Shown one piece after another: positions 51,701-63,023 of a stretch of DNA of 64,000 nucleotides; position 1 is the stretch's first letter, and each line of letters starts with the position of its first letter. The translations under genes and the position numbers were made by a program. The DNA comes from Neodiprion pinetum (taxonomy: Eukaryota; Arthropoda; Insecta; Hymenoptera; Diprionidae). The stretch spans positions 22,190,026 through 22,254,025 of the forward strand of contig NC_060234.1 of the NCBI RefSeq assembly GCF_021155775.2, written 5' to 3'. The notes under the pieces are model-generated. The model was not told the origin of the DNA and did not search any database. It worked only from the letters and a program-made list of their open reading frames with translations.

Positions 51701-53291
51701 TTCACAGATTAGTGACGACTGAAGAAGATGTGGTTGGCTAAATTAGTCTTACGTTGAGTATACGTATCACATTGTTACTATCTTAAGTTACGTGAAAATC
51801 TTTTGAAGATATGAAAATAAAAAGGAGCGAAATAATCGAAACTAAAAACTTGGATATCGATGTGTCATTTTAAATCGTGACAAAGCGTTTGAAAATCTAA
51901 TAGATTTTTTCGATTTTACTTTACGGTGGCTCATTTTATTTAGAAACTATTTTCTACAAATTTGTTGAAATGCTTTCTTTTATCATGTTGGCAAAGTCAA
52001 ATATTTTGCTTTTGCAGTATTGAACCGATGTCACACATATGATGACGTGATGAAAATACTACATGTGTAGATAAAAAAAAACTAAATAAATAAAAATAAA
52101 AAAATAACGAACAAGAAAAATCCAATCCAGTCACTCTGTAGAAATTAGTCTTATGAATAAAATGAGCCATTGTAGAGTGAAATCGAATGAATCTACATCA
52201 TTGTTAACTATTTTGAAGCTATTCGAAACAAAGCACTGATATTTTAGCTTTTGCTTATTATTCGAATAATTGCTATTTTTAAATTTTCCAAGAGATCTTT
52301 GCAGTTGGTGAATATGTTAATTCGATTAATTATTATCCAACGCACAACTGTCTCGTATTGAAATTAATCAAGAGTGTGGATTCTTGGCCAACCAACCTCC
52401 TTAATCAATTTGCGAATAAACTATTCTGAAAATCTGAAAGGGTTTGAACATTTATCAACTTTGATTTACGTCAGACTGTGAGAATTCAGGATGGCAACGA
52501 ATCCCTAAGATTTTCAATATTTCAGAAACTATGAGTGATTATGAAAGATCTAGCGAGTTGTTAACTCCTGGAGAATCCTGCATGATTATGCAATATAATT
52601 TAAGAATCCTGAGGAAAAGTCGTTCTCACTAATGTCAAGAGAATTTGTGTACCTATGATTTTATACAGCAGTACGCCGTTATTTGATTCAGATTCAGAGA
52701 ATACAGATGCTTGAGAAGATTTTACGAGTTAATATTATACGCGTCATATTTCTCAATCGAGATAGATTTTTTTCAACAAATATTGACAACGTAAAAAGTT
52801 GACGAATAATTTGATTGCCAGAGTGATATTCAAATATTCCATTGAAATGTCGCAATCTGTTACGGCTGCGGAATAATAAAGCAGTTCGGAACATTGACCA
52901 ATATATCTGTTTGCTGCAGAGGGGAAAAAATCCGAATTGAAGAGAACGAGTAACAAGCACAATGCGACGCTCTCTTTCTACGTTCAAACAAATTGTCATT
53001 CGACAGAAAAACCATGGAATCTCATAAAAAATGAACATTTCCAATAAGTTTAAAACACTCATAGTGAATTCACGATCTTGAAGAACGCGAGCATCGAAGT
53101 TCTGCCACAAATTCCGCACTTAACGGCGATGCGTAAATTATTCACGACTGCTGCACTAACGGAGAGAAGCAAAAATACCTAATAATGATAACAACAATAA
53201 TGTGACATTTATAAATACCTTTTGCGAGGATGGAATGTAAAAGAACTATAAAAACGCAGCACAAAACGATACCAAACTTGATGGAATTCAT
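48752..53291 (-). CDS. Secreted tandem-TULIP protein, group-7 allergen / JHBP-like, six exons
   Basis: Exons on the minus strand: 53291-53219, 51406-51159, 50943-50618, 50327-50084, 49917-49637 and 48989-48752. All junctions are GT-AG and the phases agree, giving 469 residues. Residues 1-23 are a signal peptide (MNSIKFGIVLCCVFIVLLHS then ILA). A first lipid-binding-type module covers about 45-220 (KDIQVYGLAKFRI, then alternating beta-type segments such as VSQSGRLQAQDIDMDLTF and an amphipathic FQSFLNTIGTFIFDSIKPFI helix). A second covers about 228-415, with HGAGTIDYLMEAGINILPNL and IEGPIKRRLQSELENVDVE in equivalent positions. An acidic tail follows to residue 469. N-glycosylation sequons sit at about 136, 288 and 295. 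The mature chain has no cysteine. This resembles insect proteins with the group-7 mite allergen domain (TULIP fold, hydrophobic ligand carriers); ligand unknown. The two-module reading is inference from repeated pattern and length. Exon 5's acceptor has a weak pyrimidine tract. Confidence 0.85.
51908..52405. repeat. Foldback family A, copy 3, inside intron 1 of the tandem-TULIP gene
   Basis: Left arm 51909-51966 and right arm 52135-52192 are complements; the right reads GTCTTATGAATAAAATGAGC and ends GTGAAATCGAATGAATCTAC. The unit ends CTTGGCCAACCAACCTCC then TTAA, close to the end of copy 1. A TTAAGGAGG terminus is therefore shared. Confidence 0.65.
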
Positions 53292-56200
53292 TTCACGGTA
53301 GTTTCAATAACTGGCATCAGGATCGGTCACGATCTATGGTATTTTTGCACCGATCAATAAATTGGAAAACACGAATTCCGGCACAGTGATTCCCATGAAA
53401 CGCGTGCAACACTTGATGTGGACGAGAAGCAGACGAGCTGCGTCCGGGACAGGAAACACTACTACGTAGGTAAAACCAGACGATACTCGCACTTCCCTAT
53501 CGGTTTGTGTGGATCGTTGGGTCGGGGCTAAGTCAGCCGAGAATCGAGTCATGCAGGTCATTAGGAGAGAGCTCGGAAACAGAGGGGGAACAAGAGGTCA
53601 AGGGTCGCCAGTTATCTCCTGGACGTCCGTCTCTAGCCCCTCTGTTTCTCAATGTCGGCTCGCGTTGCCCCGTGGCATTATGCTGAAATACGTACGACAA
53701 TACGACAAATCCCGCGTATTATAATAATCCGATAGCCGCTCGGAGGAGGGACGAGAAGAAATAATTAATAAAGAATAGGCGAAAGAGGGTAAATGAAGAA
53801 GTGACGCGATAGAGTTCATAGAATTTCCGACTCATTTATACGCCCACGCGCGTCCAAGGAAATTCCTTATTTTTCACTCAATTTGAGCTGTTTTCAACAT
53901 TCCTTGTTATATATTCACCTTATCGCATTTCCTTTGCGTTTATGGATAAAAAATATCGGATAATGGATACCCGAAATTTCCGTTCAGATAACGAATAGTA
54001 GAGGAGAAGAAATACAGTTCGACCGATTATGAGCCCACTGACTACGCATAAATACGTTCATTATTAACATTCAGTGTGCGAAACTGGGATTTTAAATCGT
54101 CACCTAAACTTTCGTATTTGTTCCAGGCTTAATCTTTCACGACTCTACGCCTTGGCGGTAATGTGAACAGGCATAACAGAGTTTTCACATTTTTGCAAAG
54201 AAACTGTGTTGTTATTGCAGAGAAATTATTATCACTGTAATGTCACCGTTATATATCGCTGGGCATATTAGTATCATTCAGGATTCCCATGAATGATGTG
54301 GAAATATTGTTGTTATTGATACGCCGAAAATTGCTATAATATATCGGATACTAACAGCTTTTTTTCCGCCACCACAGGCTGGATCAAAAATCGGAACTAG
54401 CATTTTAATTCGTATAATGTTTTCGGGCTCAAACTACAAACAATATGAGCTTTCTTTTAACAAATTATAAATTTGCATAAGTAAAATTCTAGTATCGCGA
54501 ACAGAAAACGTAGAAATCGCGTTTGGATGATTTAGCGACAAGTAACAATAGTTGTCTTATCATAAGCAACTAAAATAACCAGCAGCAGCTCGGACCAGCA
54601 CCGCGTCAAATAGTTCGCTTTCTTGCCGACCGTCAGCAAGTAGGAAATCTGCTTTTTAGCGAAGTCGTCATTGCCACGATGATTGCACCACCGTTAGGTA
54701 GTAATGCAATTCAACTGACTTATGGTAACAGAATCCTCATGGAGTCACGAGTGATTGTCGATAAACGTAGTCCAAAGTATTCGAACTTTCATGAGTTGAA
54801 ATTTTTAGGCGCACGTTACGTATTCGTCGGAGAATGAATAAATTTTCAGGTATGAAAAAGTAAAATTTTATGCAAATTATATTTATGTCTTTATAAAATT
54901 GCAATTGCCGCAGCATTTAGAGGGTTCTTCTTTTGCCCGAAATTGTGTAGGACCTTCGTTTAGAGATTTTGATGCACGAATTCCTGCCCCAATGTAAAAG
55001 CAATAGGCTCTTGCTACAATTTTACCTGGTGAAAGACTGATCGCTTTTTCTACATTTCTTACGTTTTTCTACTAAGAGAAGTCTTTTGCGACGGATAATT
55101 GATTATCGAAGCACCGCATGTAAGCATCATGAGTTCTATATTTAGCGAGATCATTTTTATTTTATGGATTCGCCGTCTCATTTCAATATTAATACATTCA
55201 ATATTCATTATTCATGTTGCGTTGTATTGACTTACAGTCCAGGATATAATCGGAGTTTTATATTTTTGAATATTTGTGGCGCTAGCGATCTAGCTGTACT
55301 GAAATGAAGCGTATAAAAAAAGGTATCGTTTCATGCACTCATCGGTAAAGCGTCAATATTACGAATATCATTTGGATCTAGTTGTCATTCTTAAAAATGT
55401 GATCGTACAGCAAACCCTCTTGCAATTCATTTGGCTGATATTTGTTCGTTAAGTTAATTGACGAAAGTTGCAAACGAAAATCAAACAGAAGAACGAAAGT
55501 AAACAAATCAAGCATTGCAATTACTCAGGAAGCAAATATGCAAAATCTCATTTCGAATCGAATGCGAAGGGTTCGTCGAGCTATGTGTGCATACATTCAA
55601 GTCTGTTTTCAGTGGCAACGGATCGATCAATGAAGAATACTACCGGATACCACCTCTTGCGCCGTACAGTCGAGTTCTTGGCTATGTTTGTTCGATTTTC
55701 AAACTGTGTTGCGCATATCAAAACGTGATTTCTTGCGTTACGAATTACTGTGGAAAGAAACGACGAAAAAAATTAAAATCCAAAGAAATTGGCACACGGT
55801 GTGAAATTCCCTAAAACTGAAACTTGTTTCCGCGCTTTCATTACCGGGTATAGAAACTATCAAATCGATACGAAATTAGTAGCGGTGATCTTCAGGCCGG
55901 TGATAGCGTTTCGAAACTGTCACGATTCAAACGCGAAGATGAATAAACCGTCCTTCTCAACTTCATGTCAAAAACGGGAAAGTATTTGTAGATATTTAAA
56001 CACATATCCAGTTGTTGTTAAGTCGCAGCGAAAGTTCTACTCGTATAATTTTAAACGCGTATTAGTAACGAAGAGTTAATAAAATCATTATCCTGCCGAT
56101 TTATAACGGGAGATAAAAAAAATAAAGAAGAAACACCGACCATTAAAAATTCATACAACGCAGACGACAAGAACCGGTGGAAATAACCTAAAAGTAGGTA

Positions 56201-58040
56201 AGTGTCGTCAAGCATTAAACCTGGGTTCACATCAGATGATTGACATACATGAATAAATTATCACTTGCGTTACAGCAGTGAAATTATTTTGGTCTGCAGT
56301 TAGCTTAAGTGTTATTACCAATTTATTTACGGGTACTGTTAATGTCTTCAAATTCCAGTCAGATACCCGTTCTCAAGCTTCTAATCTTCAATCCGATCCT
56401 CTTCTAGTTTCGATTTTTCAATCCTCAAATAGCTTGCTTCTACGATATTCAGCGAATTTTCACGTTATCTGACTATAAGACTCCACAGTCCATGATTCCA
56501 TGTTTTCCTATTACTTTAAAGTCCGAAAGAAAACTTGATGGATCAATCTTTTAACCGTTTATAATTCACCCCAATAATATATTGCTTTTTCAAATTTGTC
56601 AAATTATTTTTCGAAAAAATGTTGAATATGATTTGTTTGCGGTTTTATGAGACTTGAAATGAAAGAAAATATCGATGATTCCACCAACGTGTGCTGAACT
56701 CTTTCGTTATTCATTTTATCCCTTATCTCATTTCGTGTCTCGGTGGGATCTTTTGCCTGAGTCGTACGAAGCAGCAAAAGGGTCAAGTTCGTGGAATGAT
56801 TGTCACTCGAATGGAGTTAGCCCCCGACAGTCGGAACTTTCCACTGTATCTACACACCCAAGGCTCGGGTGTTTCGTCTCTAGAAAATAGTAAACACGTG
56901 AACTTTTTACAACGTGAAAGTTTGAACGACTAACTCATGCCGAGCACTTTCGAGTGTGTCGCTTATACAACACTTTTGTCAATTAATAAACACTTGCGTT
57001 GTAGCTGGCCGGCTCGGAACACAGGAATAAATAATTCCTTCAAGCAAAGTACGGCTTGCACATTGTGAAATGCAGCGAGAATAGTAAGAATCAAAACAAC
57101 GTTGATAACAGTGGTGAAATTTGATTTTACAAGATGGCTCTAGGAAGAAAATTGCTTGCAGAAATGTAAAGAATAAATCAGAAGAAGTATGCAAGTGATT
57201 CGGTTCTCTTTGGTTTTTGTCCAACCTCTTTCCTCCGCAATCTCACAAATTTCTCGATTTCTCTAAAATTTCTTCAAACGCGACTAAAATGTCAAATAAA
57301 AAAGAAAAAAAAAGAAGAGTACATGGAAATCCGGGTAGCGATGCAAACAACATCGCCTTCCGTTGAATACTTGCGTTACTCACGCATAAATTATCCAGCT
57401 ATAAACACGAGCTCTCGTTCTATAAACGAGATGAAGTCAGTAAAAGAAGATTGGATTTCGCTAGAGCGCGTTAGCTGCCGGTAAAGAGAATAAATGGTAA
57501 ACGTTGTAACGAAAAATATTTATGCTCCTCGCCGTACGACCAATCTTTTTTAAGATAAGAAATCAAAGTCTGGTACTGTACGTGCAGTGCACTGCATCCC
57601 ACAGAGTAAACACGTGGTCCTGGACCCTCTTTCTCTCTCACTCACTCCTCGGGAAAGCCTAACTGAAAAGATCCGTAAGCCCTTTCGGCCCATGGGTCGT
57701 ATGCACCGTCCATATGCTCAAAGGCTCGAAGACGGAAGGGCATGTCTGCGGTTCACTGGTTATCTAATGGTCTGTTTATTGGTCCTGAGGGAGTCCGCCA
57801 CCCCATGCTCGAGCGCATACTACCATACGCGCAATCATATACACGCCATAAATTAAACGCATGGAGTATTCCACGGTGTAATAATTCCGCCTGAACAGGT
57901 CGGATGAGATTTCACCGATTTTGGTCCGGTGATTTATTACGTGTTTGTGAGGAATGGTATTTTTATAGAACCACAGGAATTTCCCAACAGTATCGATGAG
58001 AAATTGTTAGAACGACACGTTTGTCTTTTTTTATTTTCAG
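53292..58040. other. Intergenic region between divergent genes
   Basis: The tandem-TULIP gene (minus) and the ciliary gene (plus) diverge from this 4.7-kb region, so both promoters and the ciliary gene's untranslated first exon should lie in it. I could not place them. Confidence 0.5.
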
Positions 58041-58212
58041 CACAAGTGCTTTTCGGAAACTGAAAAATGAGCGACGCCACACAGCCGGCGAGCTTTTCTC
58101 GGGTCCGTCAAGTGGATCGCCGTGTTCGTCCGCCTCGAACGCGAGCTGGTCGTCAGCCGATTGTCCCCCCGAGCATCAACGACGTTATATTTCACAGGCG
58201 ACGAGTACCAAG
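58041..58212 (+). other. First coding exon of the CFAP100-like gene, boundaries uncertain
   Basis: A strong pyrimidine tract and CAG end at 58040, so 58041 begins an exon and the leader is spliced. The ATG at 58067 has a good context (TGAAAAATGAGC) and opens MSDATQPASFSR. The strongest donor, CCAAG|GTGGGT at 58212/58213, puts this ATG frame out of phase with the best acceptor at 58264/58265. Two fixes keep the frame: the weaker donor CGA|GTACCA at 58204, or the donor at 58212 joined to an acceptor at 58308. Alternatively the whole exon is read in the other frame (Ser-rich, ending QATSTK), which joins cleanly at 58212 but needs an unseen upstream coding exon. I cannot decide between them from sequence. 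Confidence 0.45.
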
Positions 58213-60582
58213 GTGGGTGAAAATGATTTTCACATCAGGTTTCCACCTTTTCTAATTTATCAAGGCCTTCTGCGAGCACTGGTATTACCCTGTAGAGGAT
58301 CGGGACAGTAATCCGGATGGATTTGCAGCTGACACGTGTTCCTCAAAACATGAATCCCTGCAAAACAGGTCCACTTACTACTTCACGAGTGGCCATGAGC
58401 ACCTGGGAAAACCACGGGACGTACTCCATGAGCACTCGCCATTTATTTTGGTGCCGAAGACGCACTTGTTCGGGTACATTCAGTGCAGCAAGGCCTGGCG
58501 GGCGAAAGGAATCGCGGACGCCCAGACGAGGAAGATCGCAGATTCCCAAGGCTACAAGGGTCTCCAGTTCAAGGACCTTCTCCAGCGACTGCACGTGAGC
58601 TAAAACGGCGTTGTTATACTCGCGTTCTGCGAGCAATTGCTGATAAGTGACACACGATTATCAGTTTGACTTGCGCGTCTGTGTCTCAGGTCGATGTGCC
58701 GATCGAATTGGAAGAGGCAAAGACCCACAAAGACCCCGACAAAGCCACGGCTATGACCGACGTCGATCCACAGTATTTCACCGAGCTCAGAGGTCGCGTG
58801 ATCAAAGATCGATCCAGCCTTCGAACGTACATCGCAGACACCAAGGAAGTCTTCAGAACAAGGCTTCTCGCCGGGCAGGAACGCGACGACTGCATACGCA
58901 TTGATCAGCAATTCGACGAGGAGCAAAAACGTCTCGACAAGATCAAGGTTAGTGTGAAGCGACACCGATAAACCGAATGTGGTCTCGTCTGATCATTTAG
59001 TGATGAATCGATTTGCAGCGGAAGTACCGTCAGTACGTTGCCGGTTTCGAGGAGTTCCTATCCAGGGACCACGAGGAGAGTATGGAGGTACTTCGCAAGG
59101 CGGAGGAAACAGCGCGGGTAACTGTCGAGCTGTCGAACCACCTTCGTGACGTCTCCAAGGCCGTAGGTCACATAAGATTGCAGGTCTACGTGCTGGAGGA
59201 GGCTTGGCGGATGGTGAAGACGTGTCAGAGGTTCCTCTACCACGTGGCACCTCACAGTTGGAGGTCACAGCACGACCCGGCCTGCAGTCGAGAGTCTGGT
59301 GTGACTGTGACCTCGAAAAAAACCGAGGAGGTCTTCTCCCGACATGGAGCAGCCGAAGAAGTTGCTTCTCTCGACTCATTGATCGGTCGGTCACTTTCCG
59401 CTTCGGTTTTGGACCACGTCGGTTGTCGAGTAAAAGCTGTAATAATGTTCGTGTGTACTTTCAGAAATTTTCCAGCAGGATATCGCTAACGCCGACAAGC
59501 CTACCATGTATTTTGAAGACCCGTACGATCTGATCAACATCTTCAGGGCCATGGAGCTTCAGAATTTGAACGCTATGCTTCATTGCGAATCACTTGCCGC
59601 TCCCCTCGTAGAAATGGCCGCTTCGGTAGTCAGAACCGACGTCGCGATAAAAGGGGAAATAGCCGAGATCATCGAAGGTATACAGGACCTTGAGGTGGGT
59701 GAGGGGCGATAAGATGTAAACTTTTCTCCTTCAAACTACCGTTGACTACCATTTTTGTTCCCAGCTTGCAATCATCTGGGAGGAAAGCCGAGCCGAGAGT
59801 CTTGAGGACTACGCGAACTACTTGCTCCAAGGAGTTTTCAGGGAACTGGTCTGCTCGGAGACAGTCCTGTACCTCTTCGTCTTCATCGAAGACACGTACG
59901 AACACTGCGTTGCCCAAAACGATGCCAATTTGGACTCTTATTCGATGATGCGATCGATCGAGAGGGTGCTTGAGGAGCTTAATTCACAGCTGGACAACCT
60001 GCCCGTTGAGGTGGTTCTGCAGTGTGAGAGGGAGGGCTTCAGGCAGGAGATGAAGACGATGAAGGACGCCGAGGATGCCGCCAGGAAGGTGAGTATCGGT
60101 TCGGGGGTTTACCGAGAACTGACTGACTCGTTCTTCTCTCCCATCCTTAGATGGCATTAATGCGTCGTCTGCTCGCCGCCTTGGTGCGCATCATGGAACC
60201 GCCGAAGACAAAGCAGCGAAAAGTGATGTACCGCTCAGCACCGGTGGAGCTCAAGAAGAAGGTGACGCCTCCTCCGACACCCCCGACGAACGAGGAGCTC
60301 GTATACCTAACGTACTTCACGAACTATTGCGAGCAAGACGATCACCACGACTTCCGCTCGCAGTACCCAGATGACTTTGACCTGACCTTCAGGCCTCGCT
60401 CTCGTCGGCAGATGACAAAACTGGCGGAGAATGCCGAGGAAGCTAACGCCGAGGGTGAGGATCAAGAGGAAGAGAAGGGGCAGAAAAAAGACGAGGAGGA
60501 TGAGAAAGAGGAGGAAGAAGCTGAAGAAGAAGAAGAGGAGGAGGAAGAGGAGGAGGAAGAAGCGGAAGACGAGGACACATAG
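58067..60582 (+). CDS. Ciliary coiled-coil protein with DUF4200, CFAP100/CCDC37-like, seven exons
   Basis: Exons: 58067-58204 or -58212, 58265 (or 58309)-58594, 58690-58947, 59019-59298 (or -59385), 59465-59694, 59765-60088, 60151-60582. Exons 2-7 read through in one frame. The protein is about 640-690 residues; the CFAP100 family is usually about 600. Exons 3-4 encode a long charged coiled coil with FEEFLSRDHEESMEVLRKAE, the DUF4200 signature style. Exon 5 has MYFEDPYDLINIFRAMELQN, which matches the FxDPxxLxxIF segment I know from CFAP100. Exon 6 is another helical segment. Exon 7 carries a Pro-rich VTPPPTPPTNEEL and ends in a Glu/Lys/Asp tail of over 40 residues. In its family the protein works with CFAP73 to tether inner-arm dyneins (modifier of inner arms) in motile axonemes, so sperm or chordotonal expression is likely in an insect. 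The family call rests on motif memory, not a search; CCDC38/42 are alternatives sharing DUF4200. Confidence 0.8.
59299..59464 (+). other. Fourth intron of the CFAP100-like gene with two possible donors
   Basis: The acceptor TTTCAG at 59464 needs a phase-1 donor. Two fit: TCTG|GTGTGA after 59298 and ATCG|GTCGGT after 59385. The second adds 29 residues (a polar linker with TEEVFSRHGAAEEVASLDSL) and leaves an 80-bp intron, like its neighbours. The first leaves 166 bp. Either gives a protein consistent with the family, whose linker before the FxDP segment varies in length. Confidence 0.5.
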
Positions 60583-60598
60583 ACGTCTGGCAAACAGT

Positions 60599-60604
60599 AA
60601 TAAA
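60599..60604 (+). terminator. Polyadenylation signal AATAAA of the CFAP100-like gene
   Basis: Canonical AATAAA lies 17 bases after the TAG stop at 60580-60582, giving a very short 3' UTR typical of compact insect genes. No other AATAAA is closer to the stop. Confidence 0.7.
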
Positions 60605-60698
60605 CATCTTCACCAGCCATCGTATTAATTTCTCCTTTCTTCAAGCCATTCGGCTGTTTCAATGAAGGCTGCAGGAGGCGGCGTGCTCCCTCGAGATC

Positions 60699-60712
60699 AT
60701 CCCCATGGCAAC
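60699..60712 (+). promoter_or_regulatory. RFX X-box-like site
   Basis: ATCCCC-AT-GGCAAC fits the relaxed X-box consensus RYYNYY-N(1-3)-RRNRAC bound by RFX factors that drive ciliary genes. It lies 117 bp downstream of the stop of the ciliary gene rather than upstream, so it would have to serve a gene to the right, or act as a downstream element, or be chance. The consensus is loose. Confidence 0.25.
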
Positions 60713-62437
60713 GGGGTTCGATACCAGACGGCTCTCGGCTGAGCCCTCGGCGTGGCTAGACCGTGTTCTGCAGGTCTTTTTACTTCAACGGCGTCTTTGA
60801 CGTCTGCGGGTCATTCATTCGACTGGTCTTGCTTGTGAATAGAATACACGTTGGGGGCGGAGGATGTCGTCCTGGTATCTCGCGAAGGTGAACACTCGCT
60901 CTCTTCGTTGCCGAGTGTCATCTCACCCCCGATCTCATATTTCACGGCAATATTACCTCGCTTTTGCATCATGTGTGCAGCCGCTTTCACCGGCAGACTC
61001 TCGAGTCTCACCAACCCACCACTGCAACGGCCAGTGTCCACACTAGCTCACCCCTTTGGCGTATCAAAGATGCATTATGTCTCGTCGACTTCGCGACGAC
61101 GCAGTGTTATGAATAATTCCGGCAACCTCAGATGAGAATGTCAAAAAGTACATACTGATTTGTGTTTGACGTTTTACGACATCGTGTAATAACAGTGAAA
61201 GAATTAGCGGAGCTTAAATAATGGGATTTTAATTTTGATCCTGATCGAATCCAATAGGATGTATAGAAACGGAGAGAATTCACAAAAATCTACTATAAAA
61301 TAGTCGTATTAAAATCTGTCAAAATCAGCTGATTTGTGCAACTATCAAACCATTTTTGTGGTCAATTCAAAGATTCATCAGATAATGTTAAATTGACGCC
61401 GAATTATAGTTCATTAAACTCCACACTGGATTTTACTTAGAGTAAGTGTAAATGATTCGATCGTATTTTTAGTTTTATTTGATTCTGTCGAAAATCACTC
61501 CAAATAGACGTTGTCAAATTCAAAATGGCTGAGCTAAAACGGGACGTCAAAATCGAGACCCAAGAGTACAACTGCGACGGAAATAAAAATTCACCGAAAT
61601 ATCGACGGTCACTCCCTTCCATTGTAACGAATTTAGCATTTTCAAAGATAAATCCTTTGCCAATGACCAAGACACTGTAAAAAATTCGCTTCAACGTTGA
61701 TTTGATTTACCGCTTCATCCTCTAAACCATCTCTTTCGAAAAGTGCTTTTAAAGTATGCTCGTAAATATAACGTTGCAAACAGAGGGTCCCAGCCAGTCT
61801 CGACCATAAAAATCGAGAGCGAGTAGATGAATGGAAGTCCATTCGTCCCCAGGTAAGGTCAACCGGTCTCTCAAGCTCGCGATGACGAGTCAGTGAGTTT
61901 CTCGGTCTATCGGTCATTCCCTTGTATCGTGGCTTCAAGTTCACGCTGAATCGAGTCAAGGCTGTCCCGTTATGTCACATCACTCTGTGGTCACTGCAGA
62001 CAAGCTGCGTCCTATGGGCACCTACATCTATCCCCCAGAGCGTGCCGTACGTATATGAAACAGCAATGCATAGCTGTGGCGGAAGCTCTAGTCTGCTCGT
62101 TTATACCGCCGATCTCAACGCGCCAACCAGTTCTCAGCACCGTTCTCTCAAATCGATTACTGCACTGGGGCACTGCATCCGGTGTTCAATCGAGAACGGA
62201 GAAGGCTGGCTGGAGTTAATTGATTAGCCAAGATACGGAAACCCGGGGTCAGTGTTACGCGTTTTACTTCTCAGAGATGGAGAACGTACTTCTTTCGCCG
62301 GGACCAAAATGGCTACCATTCGCACAAGACGGAGAATCTCATCGGGAAGTATCGGACTTTGCATTGAGAAAGCAGGATAACGGGTTGTTTTGATTTACGT
62401 TCTCAAAATTACATACCCTGCAGCTTCGTGTCTCTTT

Positions 62438-63023
62438 TTCAACTTCCCGGTTCTCTGTTTTCAGAGAGATAAGGTAGTTATTATAATCATCTTGAAAATG
62501 ATTAGTTTAGTTTTCACTAGATCTCGACGTTTCAAGATCTACAAAATCACATATGACCATTTTCGAATGGCAGTAATGAATTATTTAAATAACAAATTTT
62601 GAAAAAAAAGTCATGATATCTTGAGAATGGATGAGCGGATTCAAATGAAAATAGTAACCGCATAGTTTTTGGGGCCACTGACTACGAATCTGAGGTCGGA
62701 TTGGTAAAATCCGAAACGGTAAATCCAACTTGGTAGAAAAAATCTATAAGTCAAAAAATCTAAAACTCAAAAAATCCAAAATCAGACTTTCAAAATTAGT
62801 AATGGTAGATCCATTATAGTGATTCAAAATAAAAGAACTCGTAATATTTTTATGCAATATGGTATCCAAGGGCTTTTGACTCGTTAATCACGAATCTGAA
62901 TTCGCAGTTCGAAATTCGAATTGGATATTAATATTTTTTTTGTCTGTGAACTCGAAATATGCAGTATGAAAACGAGAAGTTTGAGGGCTATCTCACCGTC
63001 AACCTAAAGCCGCTTGTTTCGTT
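62438..63023 (+). repeat. Dispersed repeat family B, copy 2
   Basis: Same orientation and block order as 27313-27850, including AACTTCCCGGTTCTCTGTTT at the start, GATATCTTGAGAATGGATGA in the middle and CCGCTTGTTT at the end. Confidence 0.65.

Noticed and set aside
60705..60735. GGTTCGATACC, a tRNA B-box-like word
   Set aside because: The flanking bases do not form a T stem, and no acceptor, D or anticodon arm can be drawn upstream.
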